Shown here in pieces: positions 38,186 to 47,906 of a stretch of 64,000 bases of DNA; position 1 is the stretch's first letter; the number at the start of each line of letters is the position of its first letter. A model generated the notes under the pieces. That model did not search any database and had not been told where the DNA came from. It saw only the letters and a list, made by a program, of their open reading frames with translations. Source of the stretch: Chloroflexota bacterium. GTDB lineage: Bacteria; Chloroflexota; Anaerolineae; Anaerolineales; UBA11579. The position numbers and the translations under genes are program-made. The stretch is taken from NCBI GenBank assembly GCA_009391835.1, contig QWJF01000002.1:20959-84958 (forward strand). Direction: 5' to 3'.

Positions 38186-39424
38186 ATGGCGTCGATTTCC
38201 GACCGATTGAAGGCTTTGGGGGTAAGTTTGGGGAGCGAGGGTCTGGCTCCCAGGAAAAAACGCGCCAATTTCCCCATTGAGCAAATCATTGATGGCCAGG
38301 CTCAGGAGACTCCTTTCGGAGAGGCCTTTGTGGTGGAAGAATTCTTCCCCAGCGATTACGCCCACGGTGCGGCACCCCTGCGGTTTCCCGCGCAAATGGA
38401 CAAGATGGCTGCCTGGGGTCGGGATGCGCGCATCGCCAGTATTGAGCCGGAAGGGTTTCTCTTCCTGGATACGGAAACCACTGGGCTTTCAGGAAGCAGC
38501 GCGACGTTTGCGTTTTTGATTGGGGCCGGGCGATTTGAAGAGGGTGGTTTCCGCCAACAGCAATTCTTTCTGCGCGATCCGATTGAAGAACCCGCGCTAT
38601 TGGCCGCTCTGGAGAGTTTCGCCGCTCCGGCAGATGCCCTGGTTACTTTTAACGGGAAGGCCTTCGATATCCCCCTGTTGAACACGCGTTACTTAACAAA
38701 CGCGGCGCCCCCGCCTTTCGATGAGATGGCGCATCTTGATCTGCTGCACCTGGCGCGCCGCCTGTGGAGGGATGTGCTCCCCAGCCGGGCGCTAGGCGAC
38801 CTTGAAATTGAGGTCCTGGACATTAAGCGCACGGCGGATGACATTCCCGGGTGGATGATCCCGCAGTTGTATACCGACTACCTGTATACGGGGGATGCGC
38901 GCCCCTTGAGCGGTGTCTTTTATCACAATACGATGGACATTTTGAGTATTGCCGCGCTGTTTGAGTTGATGGCGGGGAGGCTAGCGGCGCCGCTGGAAAG
39001 CGAAATGGGTGATCAGGCCGAGCTGTATGCGATTGGGCGGCTATTTGCCGATCTTGGCTTTTCTGAGGAGGCGATTGAAGTCTTCGAAATGGGTTTGGGG
39101 AGAAAACTACCGGAAGACGTGCAATTCCGTTTGGTCGAAAATCTGGCGTGTCTGCATCGTCGCAAAGGCGATTACCAGGCGGCCCTCAAGTTATGGGAAA
39201 TGGCAGCAGGCGATGGGCACGTGTATGCACACGTCGAAATTGCGAAATACTATGAACATCGCGCAGTAGATTTGGCGAGCGCACTCAATTTCACTTTGAC
39301 TGCTCTGGATGTGGTCAACTCGAAAAACACGCCGCGCTTTGACCGCCTCCATTGGACGCCGCTTTTGGAACATCGCCGCGCCAGACTCGAACGACGCTTA
39401 GCCCGGCAGACTGAACGGCAATAA
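38186..39424 (+). CDS. mrfB: MrfB/YprB-type RNase H-like exonuclease
   Basis: 412 aa; 'GFLFLDTETTGLSGSSATFAFLIGAGRF', 'LVTFNGKAFDIPLLNTRY', 'YHNTMDILSIAALFELM', C-terminal TPR-like. Confidence 0.88.
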   Translation: MASISDRLKALGVSLGSEGLAPRKKRANFPIEQIIDGQAQETPFGEAFVVEEFFPSDYAHGAAPLRFPAQMDKMAAWGRDARIASIEPEGFLFLDTETTGLSGSSATFAFLIGAGRFEEGGFRQQQFFLRDPIEEPALLAALESFAAPADALVTFNGKAFDIPLLNTRYLTNAAPPPFDEMAHLDLLHLARRLWRDVLPSRALGDLEIEVLDIKRTADDIPGWMIPQLYTDYLYTGDARPLSGVFYHNTMDILSIAALFELMAGRLAAPLESEMGDQAELYAIGRLFADLGFSEEAIEVFEMGLGRKLPEDVQFRLVENLACLHRRKGDYQAALKLWEMAAGDGHVYAHVEIAKYYEHRAVDLASALNFTLTALDVVNSKNTPRFDRLHWTPLLEHRRARLERRLARQTERQ

Positions 39425-39448
39425 AAATGTTGGCTCTTGCGCACGCGG

Positions 39449-39775
39449 TTATCTGCTTTCGGCGGGCGCAAAGAAGACCAGGATTTCCAAATCTTCTTCG
39501 ATTTCTATAAATTGGTGCTCGGCAAACGCTTGCACGTAAATAATTGAGCCGGCGCGCACATCGCGAATCTCGTTTTGAACTTGAATCTTTCCCCGCCCTT
39601 TTTGTATGTAATAGACTTCGTCTTGCTGGTGTGGCTGCTGTGGATCATGGACGCCAGCGCCGAGCCGATAAAGCCCAAGGCTCAAATCTGGCACACGTAG
39701 GAATTCAACATAGCGATCGTCGCCAGCCGCGGCCTGGCTACTAATTTGGTCCAATTCAAAGGCTAACATGCTCAA
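39449..39775 (-). CDS. cupin domain protein
   Basis: 108 aa; 'DPQQPHQQDEVYYIQKGRGKIQVQNEIRDVRAGSIIYVQAFAEHQF'. Confidence 0.9.
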   Translation of the reverse strand: MSMLAFELDQISSQAAAGDDRYVEFLRVPDLSLGLYRLGAGVHDPQQPHQQDEVYYIQKGRGKIQVQNEIRDVRAGSIIYVQAFAEHQFIEIEEDLEILVFFAPAESR

Positions 39776-39784
39776 CTCCTCTGG

Positions 39785-40516
39785 CTACGGCAGCGTTGGG
39801 TAGCTTTGGCTCAAGATGGCTTGCCCCACTTCAGATTGCAGGCAATTGATCAATGTGCGCGCCGGACCTTGAGGTTCGCTCGCGGAGAGCGCCAGGAGCG
39901 GCACACGCAGGCCCACATCAATGGTCTTGACGGAGGCATCAGCCCAGGCGGCTGGCAGCACTCCAATTGCGTTTGGGTCGCTGGCAATCGCGTCAAGCAT
40001 CAGCTGGGGAGTTGCGGCGATATGAGCGTTCCCGGTGACAGGGCTGCCCTGCAAGAAATCGGTTTGCAGCGCCCGGCGGGCCTCATCACCCTCCGGCCCC
40101 ACCCAAACAGAAATCGCGTCGTCGGGGCCATCCAATGCTGCCCATTGATCAATCTGGCCGCGGAAGATTTCTGCCAGATCGATCCGGTTGAGCGAGTCAG
40201 CAGGGTTGAGTGGATTGACTGCGATCAGGATTTGCTCCTCGGCGAGTGGAGCGGCGAAGAAGTCGGTGTCTTGGGGCGGGCCGAGTTGAATGATTACATC
40301 GTAGTCCTCAGGATTAGTTTGGCCCGGGACGCGCTGCTCGACGTGCAGACGAGCCGTTTGGGAAGCCCCGCAGGCAGCCAAGGCTGCTTGAACCGATTGA
40401 GCAGCTGGGCTAAGGGCAATTTCTAGCAGGGCTTCATCGGAAGCAGAGCCTTGCGCATTACAGGCGGCCAGGAAAGTGATCATTGAGAGAAACACAATTT
40501 TTGTGTAGCGGTTCAT
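39785..40516 (-). CDS. PBP-like substrate-binding lipoprotein
   Basis: Start re-assigned to MNRYTKIVFLSMITFLAACNAQ (40516); 'ILIAVNPLNPADSLNRIDLAEIFRGQIDQWAAL' phosphate-binding-protein-like. Confidence 0.78.
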   Translation of the reverse strand: MNRYTKIVFLSMITFLAACNAQGSASDEALLEIALSPAAQSVQAALAACGASQTARLHVEQRVPGQTNPEDYDVIIQLGPPQDTDFFAAPLAEEQILIAVNPLNPADSLNRIDLAEIFRGQIDQWAALDGPDDAISVWVGPEGDEARRALQTDFLQGSPVTGNAHIAATPQLMLDAIASDPNAIGVLPAAWADASVKTIDVGLRVPLLALSASEPQGPARTLINCLQSEVGQAILSQSYPTLP

Positions 40517-40518
40517 AT

Positions 40519-41328
40519 TTAGAAAACGAACAATGTGAGTAGCGCGAGAGCCGTGCAGTAGATTGCAAAGGGGTAGAGCGAATGGTTTGAAAGATAGGCA
40601 AGCAGCCCGCGGATTGCCAAATAACCAACCAGGGCTGAGACAAGAAAACCAGCGAGAACCAGCATGACAAAATTGGAGCCCTGCGGCAAGCGGGTTAAAT
40701 TCCACAACGCGAGCACACCTGCCCCGAACATCACGGGTACAGACATCAAGAAAGAAAAGCGCGCGGCAGCCGGCCGGCCCAGGTGGGCCAGCATGCCCCC
40801 GCTAATTGTGGCACCCGACCGGGAAATCCCAGGCAGAAGAGAAAGGGCTTGAAATACGCCGATCAACACTGCGTTTCCGGCAGAAATGTTCTCAATCCCG
40901 CGCTTTCGGCTGCCTACTTGTTCAGCCAAAACAAGCAACACTGCGGTGCCCAATAAAAACACAGCTGTGGCTCTTGGGCTTGAAAAGGCGGCTTCAACGG
41001 CGTCGTGGAAATACCAGCCCGCGGCAATGGCAGGCAATGTTGCCAGGATGAGAAGCCAGCCCAGGCGACCGTGCGGGTTGACACCAACACCGGGCTTCAG
41101 GCTGCGTAACATCCCAATTCCAATAGGCAGGAGATCGCCCCAAAAATAGACTACCACCGCCAGCAGCGTGCCCCACTGCACCAGAATGTTGAAAACGAAT
41201 GCTTGCTCACTATCGAACTGCCAGCCAAGTGTATGCGGCACCAAAACGAGATGGGCTGAACTGGAAATCGGCAAAAATTCCGTGAGGCCTTGAACGATGC
41301 CCAGCACAAGCGCTTGAATCAGGGTCAT
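40519..41328 (-). CDS. uppP: undecaprenyl-diphosphatase
   Basis: Start re-assigned to MTLIQALVLGIVQGLTEFLPISSSAHLVL; 'PGISRSGATISGGMLAHLGRPAAARFSFL'. Confidence 0.96.
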   Translation of the reverse strand: MTLIQALVLGIVQGLTEFLPISSSAHLVLVPHTLGWQFDSEQAFVFNILVQWGTLLAVVVYFWGDLLPIGIGMLRSLKPGVGVNPHGRLGWLLILATLPAIAAGWYFHDAVEAAFSSPRATAVFLLGTAVLLVLAEQVGSRKRGIENISAGNAVLIGVFQALSLLPGISRSGATISGGMLAHLGRPAAARFSFLMSVPVMFGAGVLALWNLTRLPQGSNFVMLVLAGFLVSALVGYLAIRGLLAYLSNHSLYPFAIYCTALALLTLFVF

Positions 41329-41329
41329 G

Positions 41330-42448
41330 TTAGCGGACCAGTTTGGCTTGCTGGCTGAGGAGGGAGGAGGCGAAAGCCTCAAACGCATTATTCAAAATCG
41401 CGGAGCGCATATCCTTGGCCAACTGAATTAAAGTATGCAAATTGTGGATGGAAAGCAAGGTGGCTGAAAGCATTTCTTTGGCCACGATGAGGTGGCGCAA
41501 ATAAGCGCGTGTAAAGGTTGTGCAGGTATAGCATGTGCAATGCTCGTCAATTGGGGCGGTGTCGCTGGAAAATTCCAAATTCTTTAGGTTGAGCCGTCCA
41601 CCTGCACGCAGAAACACTGAATTATTGCGCCCCAAACGAGTGGGCAGGACGCAATCAAAAAAATCGATCCCACGACGTACACATTCGATTAAATCCTCGG
41701 GCGTGCCCACGCCCATCAAATAGCGCGGCTTATCCTCCGCGAGAATGGGGTCAACAATATCCAGCACGGCGTGCATTTCACTTTTGCTCTCTCCCACCGA
41801 AAGGCCGCCAATGGCGTTGCCTGGAAAATCGAGCGAATTGATGAATTCAGCAGATTGGGTGCGTAAATCGGAAAAAATGCCGCCCTGCACGATACCGAAA
41901 AGGGCCTGATCCTGCCGCTTTTGGGCGACCAGGCAGCGCTCTGCCCAGGCATGCGTGCGTTGCAAGGCCTCTTCGTTGTAGGCTCGATTATCTGGCTCCG
42001 GGCATTCGTCGAAGGCCATGATGATGTCTGCGCCAAGGTTTTCCTGGATGGCAATAGCTTTCTCCGGTGTGAAACGGTGTTTGGAGCCATCCAAATGACT
42101 CTGGAAATCCACGCCATCCTCATCCACCTGGCGCGTTCCAGAAAGGGAAAAGACCTGGAAGCCACCCGAATCGGTCAATATAGGGTTGGGCCACTGCATA
42201 AACTCATGCAGCCCGCCAAGCTCTGCGACAAGCTCATCGCCGGGACGCAAATACAGATGATAGGTATTAGCGAGCACCAGGCTGGCGCCCATTTCGTCCA
42301 GTTGGGCGGGCGTGATCGCTTTGACGCTCGCCTGGGTGCCCACAGGGGCGAAGAGAGGTGTTTCGAGGATTCCGTGAGGGGTGGTAAAACGCCCGGCTCG
42401 GGCGCGGCCATCTTTGGCCTCCAGCCCGAATTTGAAAGGATAGGCCAT
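41330..42448 (-). CDS. tgt: tRNA-guanine (queuine) transglycosylase
   Basis: 372 aa; 'ILTDSGGFQVFSL', 'IMAFDECPEP', 'YLMGVGTPEDLIECVRRGIDFFDCVLPTR', Zn site CTCYTC. Confidence 0.97.
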   Translation of the reverse strand: MAYPFKFGLEAKDGRARAGRFTTPHGILETPLFAPVGTQASVKAITPAQLDEMGASLVLANTYHLYLRPGDELVAELGGLHEFMQWPNPILTDSGGFQVFSLSGTRQVDEDGVDFQSHLDGSKHRFTPEKAIAIQENLGADIIMAFDECPEPDNRAYNEEALQRTHAWAERCLVAQKRQDQALFGIVQGGIFSDLRTQSAEFINSLDFPGNAIGGLSVGESKSEMHAVLDIVDPILAEDKPRYLMGVGTPEDLIECVRRGIDFFDCVLPTRLGRNNSVFLRAGGRLNLKNLEFSSDTAPIDEHCTCYTCTTFTRAYLRHLIVAKEMLSATLLSIHNLHTLIQLAKDMRSAILNNAFEAFASSLLSQQAKLVR

Positions 42449-44811
42449 CAGGGAAGCAGGGGCCAGAAAATTGGCAGTACCAGTAAGGTGACCAGCATCA
42501 AGATCAGCGTGAGTGGCAAGCCGACTTTGGTGAAATCGCTGAAACGGTAACCGCCCGGACCCATGACCAACACGTTGGCTGGATGGCCGACCGGGCTCAT
42601 GAAGGTGGTTGAGGCGGCTATAGCTACCAGCATGGCAAGCGCTTGCGGGGAGAGGCCAGCATTGTTGGCGGCACTGATCGCGATCGGCAACATCAATACG
42701 GCCACAACAGGATTTGGCATTACCTGAGAGCTCAGCATCGTTAGGAGAAAAAGGCCGCTCATGAGGGCCATTGGGCCAAATGAGTGCAGCGAACTAATCA
42801 CCTGATCAGCGAGAAAGGTTGCCGCGCCACTATTTTGCATTGCGATTCCCAGAGGCAGCATTCCCGCAATCAGGAAAACCGCCTGCCATTGGATCGAGCG
42901 ATAAGCTTCATCCATATCCAGACAGCCGGTGAGCACCATGAGAACTGCACCCGCCACGGCGGCCACCGCGATTGGTAGCCAACCGAGGCCGACGACAAGC
43001 ACTACGCCGGCCATAATCATTGAGGCCAGAAGCGCTCGATCGTGGCGCGGTGCGGCCTGGACTTCGGGGGAGAGCACCAAAAATTCAGGCTCGTTAGCCA
43101 GCATACGGATGCGATTGCGGTGCCCGTAGATTAACAGTGAGTCGCCATGCCGAAGCGGGAGCTCACGCAGATTGGAACGATAGGCACGGCCGCTACGCCA
43201 AATGGCCAACACGCTGAGCCCGAACTTTTCGCGAAAGCTCAGTTGGCGAAGCGTTTTATCGTAAAGGTTTGAATGTGGTGAGATCACCACTTCAACCAAG
43301 CCAACATCTTCAGATTCAAGCTCGCTGAGGGCGGGCGTGGCGCTGCTTTCGGCCTCCAAATCCTGAAGCGAGCGCAGCAGTTCTACGTCGTCAAGTTTGC
43401 CTTCCACAAACAACTTGTCGCCCACGTGGAGCTTATCGGCGGGATCGGGCATCAAAAGGGTTTTGCCATCCCTGGAGATGCCCAATACCGAGAGGCCAAA
43501 GGCATCGGCCAGTTTGCTCTCTGCAAGGCTTTTTCCCGCAAGGCTCGAATTTTTCGGGATACCAATAAGCAACAAGCGTTTTTCAAGGCGATAGGTATCC
43601 AGCGTGTTGTAATCTGCAATTGAAAGCATCCCAGATTCATCCAGTTCTTTAAGTTGTTTTCGGCCTGCCTGAACCAGCAAACGGTCATCGGCCTTTAGCC
43701 TTATAGCTTGTAACCCGGTTCGAACAGGCTGTTCGCCTTTCCATACTGCCAACACATTGGCTTGGTAGTTGGCTCGAAAACCACACTCGGCAAGCGTTGT
43801 GCCTACAAGCGGGGAGTCCTTGGGAATCTGCGCCTCAACCACCGAGATCTGTTTTGAAATCAGATGATCCACGGCCACTTTGGTTTGCTCATCACTATCT
43901 CCATTGCTGGCCTCAAGCGTGATCTGTTGCCCCACTGCCAACTCATCCAGCCAATCAGAACGGCCGAGCACGAGCAGGTCGTCCCCATCCTCCAGCACAG
44001 CGGAGGGCTCCGGGGCCAGATCGAGCCGACCCTTGCGCCGAATGGCTAGCACATTCAGCTTAAGGGCGGAGCCCAAGCGGCTTTCCCCCAGGCTCTTTTT
44101 ACTCAATAGACTGCCTTCGGGAATATGCAATGTGAAGAAACGATCATTCAGTTCGAATTGGTGGGTTGCATCCGTGCGATGGAATTCAACTGCCAGGTTG
44201 CGATCCGGCAGGAGGCGATGCCCAAGCAAGAGCATATAAAGTATGCCAGCCACCATCAAGGGAACACCCACTAGGGCAAAATCAAAAAAACCGAATTCGG
44301 GAAAGCCAAAATCGGACATCGCGTTGCTGACCAGGATATTGGGCGGTGTGCCGATTAGCGTGGTCATTCCACCCAACAGGCTACCAAAAGCGAGGGGCAT
44401 TAAAAATTTTGAAGGACTGCGCCCGGTTTTGCGTGCGATGTGGGTAACAACGGGCAACATCATGGCTGTAGCCCCCACGTTGTTCATAAAAGCGGACAAT
44501 CCCGCGCTGACCAGCATGACGACTACCAAAATGCGTCCCTGGCTGCGGCTGCCGATGCGCAGCATGCTCTTACCCAGCTTGTTCGCCACACCCGTTCGGG
44601 ATAAGCCGGCGCTGAGAATAAAAACTGCCCAAACAGTTACAACTGCCGGGCTGCTAAAGCCGGAAAGAGCCTCTTCGGGGCTGATCAGCCCTGAGATGGG
44701 TAATGCCACGAGCACCAACAAAGCCACGAGATCTACACGCAGCCGTTCCCAGATAAGCAAAACTCCGGCGATCAGCAATATGCCGAGGGTGAGGGCGACA
44801 TCCGTCGTCAA
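42448..44811 (-). CDS. SLC13-family permease with repeated TrkA-C (RCK_C) domains
   Basis: 787 aa; N- and C-terminal TM halves ('MNNVGATAMMLPVV', 'SPVGHPANVLVMGPGGY') flanking several soluble RCK_C-like repeats. Confidence 0.93.
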   Translation of the reverse strand: MTTDVALTLGILLIAGVLLIWERLRVDLVALLVLVALPISGLISPEEALSGFSSPAVVTVWAVFILSAGLSRTGVANKLGKSMLRIGSRSQGRILVVVMLVSAGLSAFMNNVGATAMMLPVVTHIARKTGRSPSKFLMPLAFGSLLGGMTTLIGTPPNILVSNAMSDFGFPEFGFFDFALVGVPLMVAGILYMLLLGHRLLPDRNLAVEFHRTDATHQFELNDRFFTLHIPEGSLLSKKSLGESRLGSALKLNVLAIRRKGRLDLAPEPSAVLEDGDDLLVLGRSDWLDELAVGQQITLEASNGDSDEQTKVAVDHLISKQISVVEAQIPKDSPLVGTTLAECGFRANYQANVLAVWKGEQPVRTGLQAIRLKADDRLLVQAGRKQLKELDESGMLSIADYNTLDTYRLEKRLLLIGIPKNSSLAGKSLAESKLADAFGLSVLGISRDGKTLLMPDPADKLHVGDKLFVEGKLDDVELLRSLQDLEAESSATPALSELESEDVGLVEVVISPHSNLYDKTLRQLSFREKFGLSVLAIWRSGRAYRSNLRELPLRHGDSLLIYGHRNRIRMLANEPEFLVLSPEVQAAPRHDRALLASMIMAGVVLVVGLGWLPIAVAAVAGAVLMVLTGCLDMDEAYRSIQWQAVFLIAGMLPLGIAMQNSGAATFLADQVISSLHSFGPMALMSGLFLLTMLSSQVMPNPVVAVLMLPIAISAANNAGLSPQALAMLVAIAASTTFMSPVGHPANVLVMGPGGYRFSDFTKVGLPLTLILMLVTLLVLPIFWPLLP

Positions 44812-44958
44812 AGGATGCTCCGATGCGAGCGCAAAATTATTAAGTGCATTGAGGTGTCAGTGGAATCCATCTGAAATCGGATTATACCTGCGGCCTCCTC
44901 AGAGCCCGAATGTTATAATCCCGCGGCGCACCCGCGCAAATTCCCTTAGGAGTGTTGA

Positions 44959-46302
44959 ATGAAAGCATCTCAAGTTCATGAATCATTAGCTAAACATCTA
45001 CCCGTGGGTTCAGAACCTATTGTGGTTGATCTTGAAAACTCACAAGGCCCTTATTTGCGTGATGCGCTGACCGGTAAGGATTATATAGATTTCTTCACCT
45101 ATTTCGCCAGTGCCCCCATTGGGCATAATCACCCCAAAATGCATGATTCGAATTTTGTCGAGAAACTGCTGGCCGTGGCGCTTACTAAGCCTTCTTCTTC
45201 CGATTTCTACACCGTTCAGATGGCCGAATTTGTAGAAACTTTCGCTCGGATTGCAATGCCCAAGGGCATGGAGCACCTATTTTTGATTAGCGGCGGGGCT
45301 CTGGCGGTGGAAAACGCACTGAAAGTGGCCTTCGATTGGAAAGTGCGCAAGAATTTTGAGCGCATCGCCAAACAAGGTGGGAAAGCAGGCATGCAGCCGG
45401 TGGATGGCCTGGGAAGCAAAATTATTCACTTCCGCGAGGCATTTCACGGTCGTTCCGGCTACACGATGTCTCTGACCAATACGGACGATGTGCGTAAGTA
45501 TATGTATTTTCCGAAATTCAACTGGCCGCGGGTGCTGAATCCTAAATTGCGTTTCCCTGTGGATGATAATGTTCTCGCGGATGTAGAACGGGCAGAGAGT
45601 ATTGCCATCGCGCAGATCGAAAGCGCCGTTCGGCAGTTCCCGGGCGATATCGCCGGCCTGATTATTGAGCCGATCCAGGGCGAAGGCGGCGATAACCACT
45701 TTCGGCCCGAATTCTTCAAAGAATTGCGCCGCCTGGCCGATGAACATGAATTCCTGTTGATTGCGGACGAGATCCAAAGCGGAATGGGCATCACCGGAAA
45801 AATGTGGGCCATCGAGCATATGGGCGTGGAAGCCGACATCATCGTGTTTGGCAAGAAAGCGCAGGTTTGCGGGCTTATTGCCGGGCCGCGCATTGATGAA
45901 GTTGAGGGCCACGTTTTCGCTGAGGAAAGCCGAATTAATTCCACCTTTGGCGGGGACCTCACGGATATGACGCGCTCCACGCGCTTCCTGGAGATTATCC
46001 AGGAAGACGATTTGGTTGCGCACACTGCCCAAATGGGCGAGAAAATGCTCGCAGGCTTACGCTCGTTAGCTGAAACGTCCAAAGGCGTCGTGAGCAATGT
46101 GCGGGGCCGCGGCATGATGATTGCTTTTGATCTGCCGGATAAAGTGCAACGGGATGCAACGATTGACCGCATGAAGCAGAACGGGGTCTATGCGTTAAAA
46201 TCGGGCGAACGCTCAATTCGATTCCGGGGAATGCTTGATTTGCCTGAGGAAATCATTGAGAAGAGCCTGGCTGTTGTGGAAAAGAGCTTGCCTGCTGCCT
46301 GA
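44959..46302 (+). CDS. lat: L-lysine 6-transaminase (class-III PLP aminotransferase)
   Basis: 447 aa; 'FLISGGALAVENALKVAFDWK', 'FREAFHGRSGYTMSLTNTD', 'LIADEIQSGMGITGKMWAIEHMGVEADIIVFGKKAQVCG'. Confidence 0.93.
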   Translation: MKASQVHESLAKHLPVGSEPIVVDLENSQGPYLRDALTGKDYIDFFTYFASAPIGHNHPKMHDSNFVEKLLAVALTKPSSSDFYTVQMAEFVETFARIAMPKGMEHLFLISGGALAVENALKVAFDWKVRKNFERIAKQGGKAGMQPVDGLGSKIIHFREAFHGRSGYTMSLTNTDDVRKYMYFPKFNWPRVLNPKLRFPVDDNVLADVERAESIAIAQIESAVRQFPGDIAGLIIEPIQGEGGDNHFRPEFFKELRRLADEHEFLLIADEIQSGMGITGKMWAIEHMGVEADIIVFGKKAQVCGLIAGPRIDEVEGHVFAEESRINSTFGGDLTDMTRSTRFLEIIQEDDLVAHTAQMGEKMLAGLRSLAETSKGVVSNVRGRGMMIAFDLPDKVQRDATIDRMKQNGVYALKSGERSIRFRGMLDLPEEIIEKSLAVVEKSLPAA

Positions 46303-46310
46303 GCGATTAG

Positions 46311-47888
46311 TTGTTCGGGGGGATGCGATCCATGTTGCCTGATTTTCGAGTTCGCCAACGCGATTACCTGCTTGAAATTGCACGCGCCATCAGCCAGGAA
46401 TTAGACCTGGATAAGGTGCTGCCGCGCATCCTCAGGCACTCTGCTGATTTGCTCGCTGGGCAGGCAGGGCTGGTGGCGCTGCGTGATGATCAGGGTGGCT
46501 GGCGCTTGGCGGCATCCCACGGCATACCGGAGGCGCTGCGCAGTTATCTCGATCCCATTCTAGCGGCAGTTCCCGATCACGAGGATCCGGCTCGTTTCGA
46601 AATTCCAGAGATTAATCGTACGCTTCAGCGCATCGCACAGCAGGTCAGTCTGGGGCTGCTCACCGGCGTGGGCCTGCCGCTGATAGCTCAGAATCGAGTG
46701 ATGGGCGTGATTTTTGTTTTTCGTAACTACCGCGGACCCTTTTCGCGCAATGATCGCTCCCTGTTGCAAAGTTTTGCCGATCAGGCGGCTGTCGCGGTGC
46801 ACAATGCGCAGCTTTATGCACAAGTGCGCCAGGAAAAACAGCGCATGGACGCAGTTCTCGATTCGGTGGCGGACGGTATGTTAATTCTGGCCCAAAACCA
46901 TGCCATCGAACGTTGCAACCCGGCCTTTGCCCGGATGTGGAGGAAACCTAGCGCTGAACTCATCGGCCAGCAACACAATGAAATTATCCGCTGGGCCAAC
47001 GTGACACACGGCCCCACTCTTGAGGAAGCTGAAGCGGGCGGGTGGCCGTTGACGCGTAACGCAACTCTCTACGTGGAAGGCGACTTGCTGCTTTCCGATG
47101 AGAGCACTCTTCCAGTAGGCGTCACCTATGCGCCGCTTCAATCTCAGGACAATAATCTACTGAATGTGATTGCCCTGGTGCGCGACGTGACTCACTTTCG
47201 CCAGGCAGAAGAATTGCAGACTACCTTTATGTCGGTCATCAGCCATGAATTGAAAACGCCGGTGGCGCTAATCAAGGGCTATGTAGGCACCCTTCGTCGG
47301 GAAGACGTTTCATGGGATAGCAAAACGGTTCAAGACAGCCTTGAAGTTATCGAAGAAGAGGCAGATCACCTGGCTGAGTTGATCGAAAACTTGCTGGATG
47401 CCTCGCGGTTAGAGGCTGGCGTATTGCCTATCAATGCCACTGACCTGGCACTAGGCAACCTGGCAAAGCGACTTGCCGAGCGATTCTCAACGCAAACCGA
47501 TAAACACAGGTTTGTGTTTGATTTCCCCGAAGATTTCCCCGTGATTTTGGCGGACGAGCAGCGGATTAGCCAGGTGCTGCTAAATTTGCTTTCCAACGCG
47601 GTTAAATATTCGCCAGAGGGTGGGGAGATTCGGATTGGCGGTGAGGTGCGCTCGGAGCAGGTGGTTGTCTGCGTGAAGGACCAGGGCCCAGGCATCGCAC
47701 CCAACGATGTTCCGCACATCTTCGACCGCTTTTATCGCGCCGACGCTGCCCAGCGCAATACCAAAGGCGCTGGTCTGGGCCTATATCTTACGCGCGCGAT
47801 CCTTGAAGCTCATAAGGGCACTATCTGGGTCGACCCCGACCCGGATTCGGGCGCCCGTATTTGTTTTTCATTGCCAAGAAACCAATAA
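46311..47888 (+). CDS. GAF/PAS sensor histidine kinase
   Basis: 525 aa; H-box 'FMSVISHELKTPVALIKGYVGTL', N-box 'LLNLLSNAVKYSPEGGEI', 'DQGPGIAPNDVPHIFDRFYR', 'GAGLGLYLTRAI'. Confidence 0.95.
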   Translation: MFGGMRSMLPDFRVRQRDYLLEIARAISQELDLDKVLPRILRHSADLLAGQAGLVALRDDQGGWRLAASHGIPEALRSYLDPILAAVPDHEDPARFEIPEINRTLQRIAQQVSLGLLTGVGLPLIAQNRVMGVIFVFRNYRGPFSRNDRSLLQSFADQAAVAVHNAQLYAQVRQEKQRMDAVLDSVADGMLILAQNHAIERCNPAFARMWRKPSAELIGQQHNEIIRWANVTHGPTLEEAEAGGWPLTRNATLYVEGDLLLSDESTLPVGVTYAPLQSQDNNLLNVIALVRDVTHFRQAEELQTTFMSVISHELKTPVALIKGYVGTLRREDVSWDSKTVQDSLEVIEEEADHLAELIENLLDASRLEAGVLPINATDLALGNLAKRLAERFSTQTDKHRFVFDFPEDFPVILADEQRISQVLLNLLSNAVKYSPEGGEIRIGGEVRSEQVVVCVKDQGPGIAPNDVPHIFDRFYRADAAQRNTKGAGLGLYLTRAILEAHKGTIWVDPDPDSGARICFSLPRNQ

Positions 47889-47906
47889 TTAACAGAAGAG
47901 AGATAT

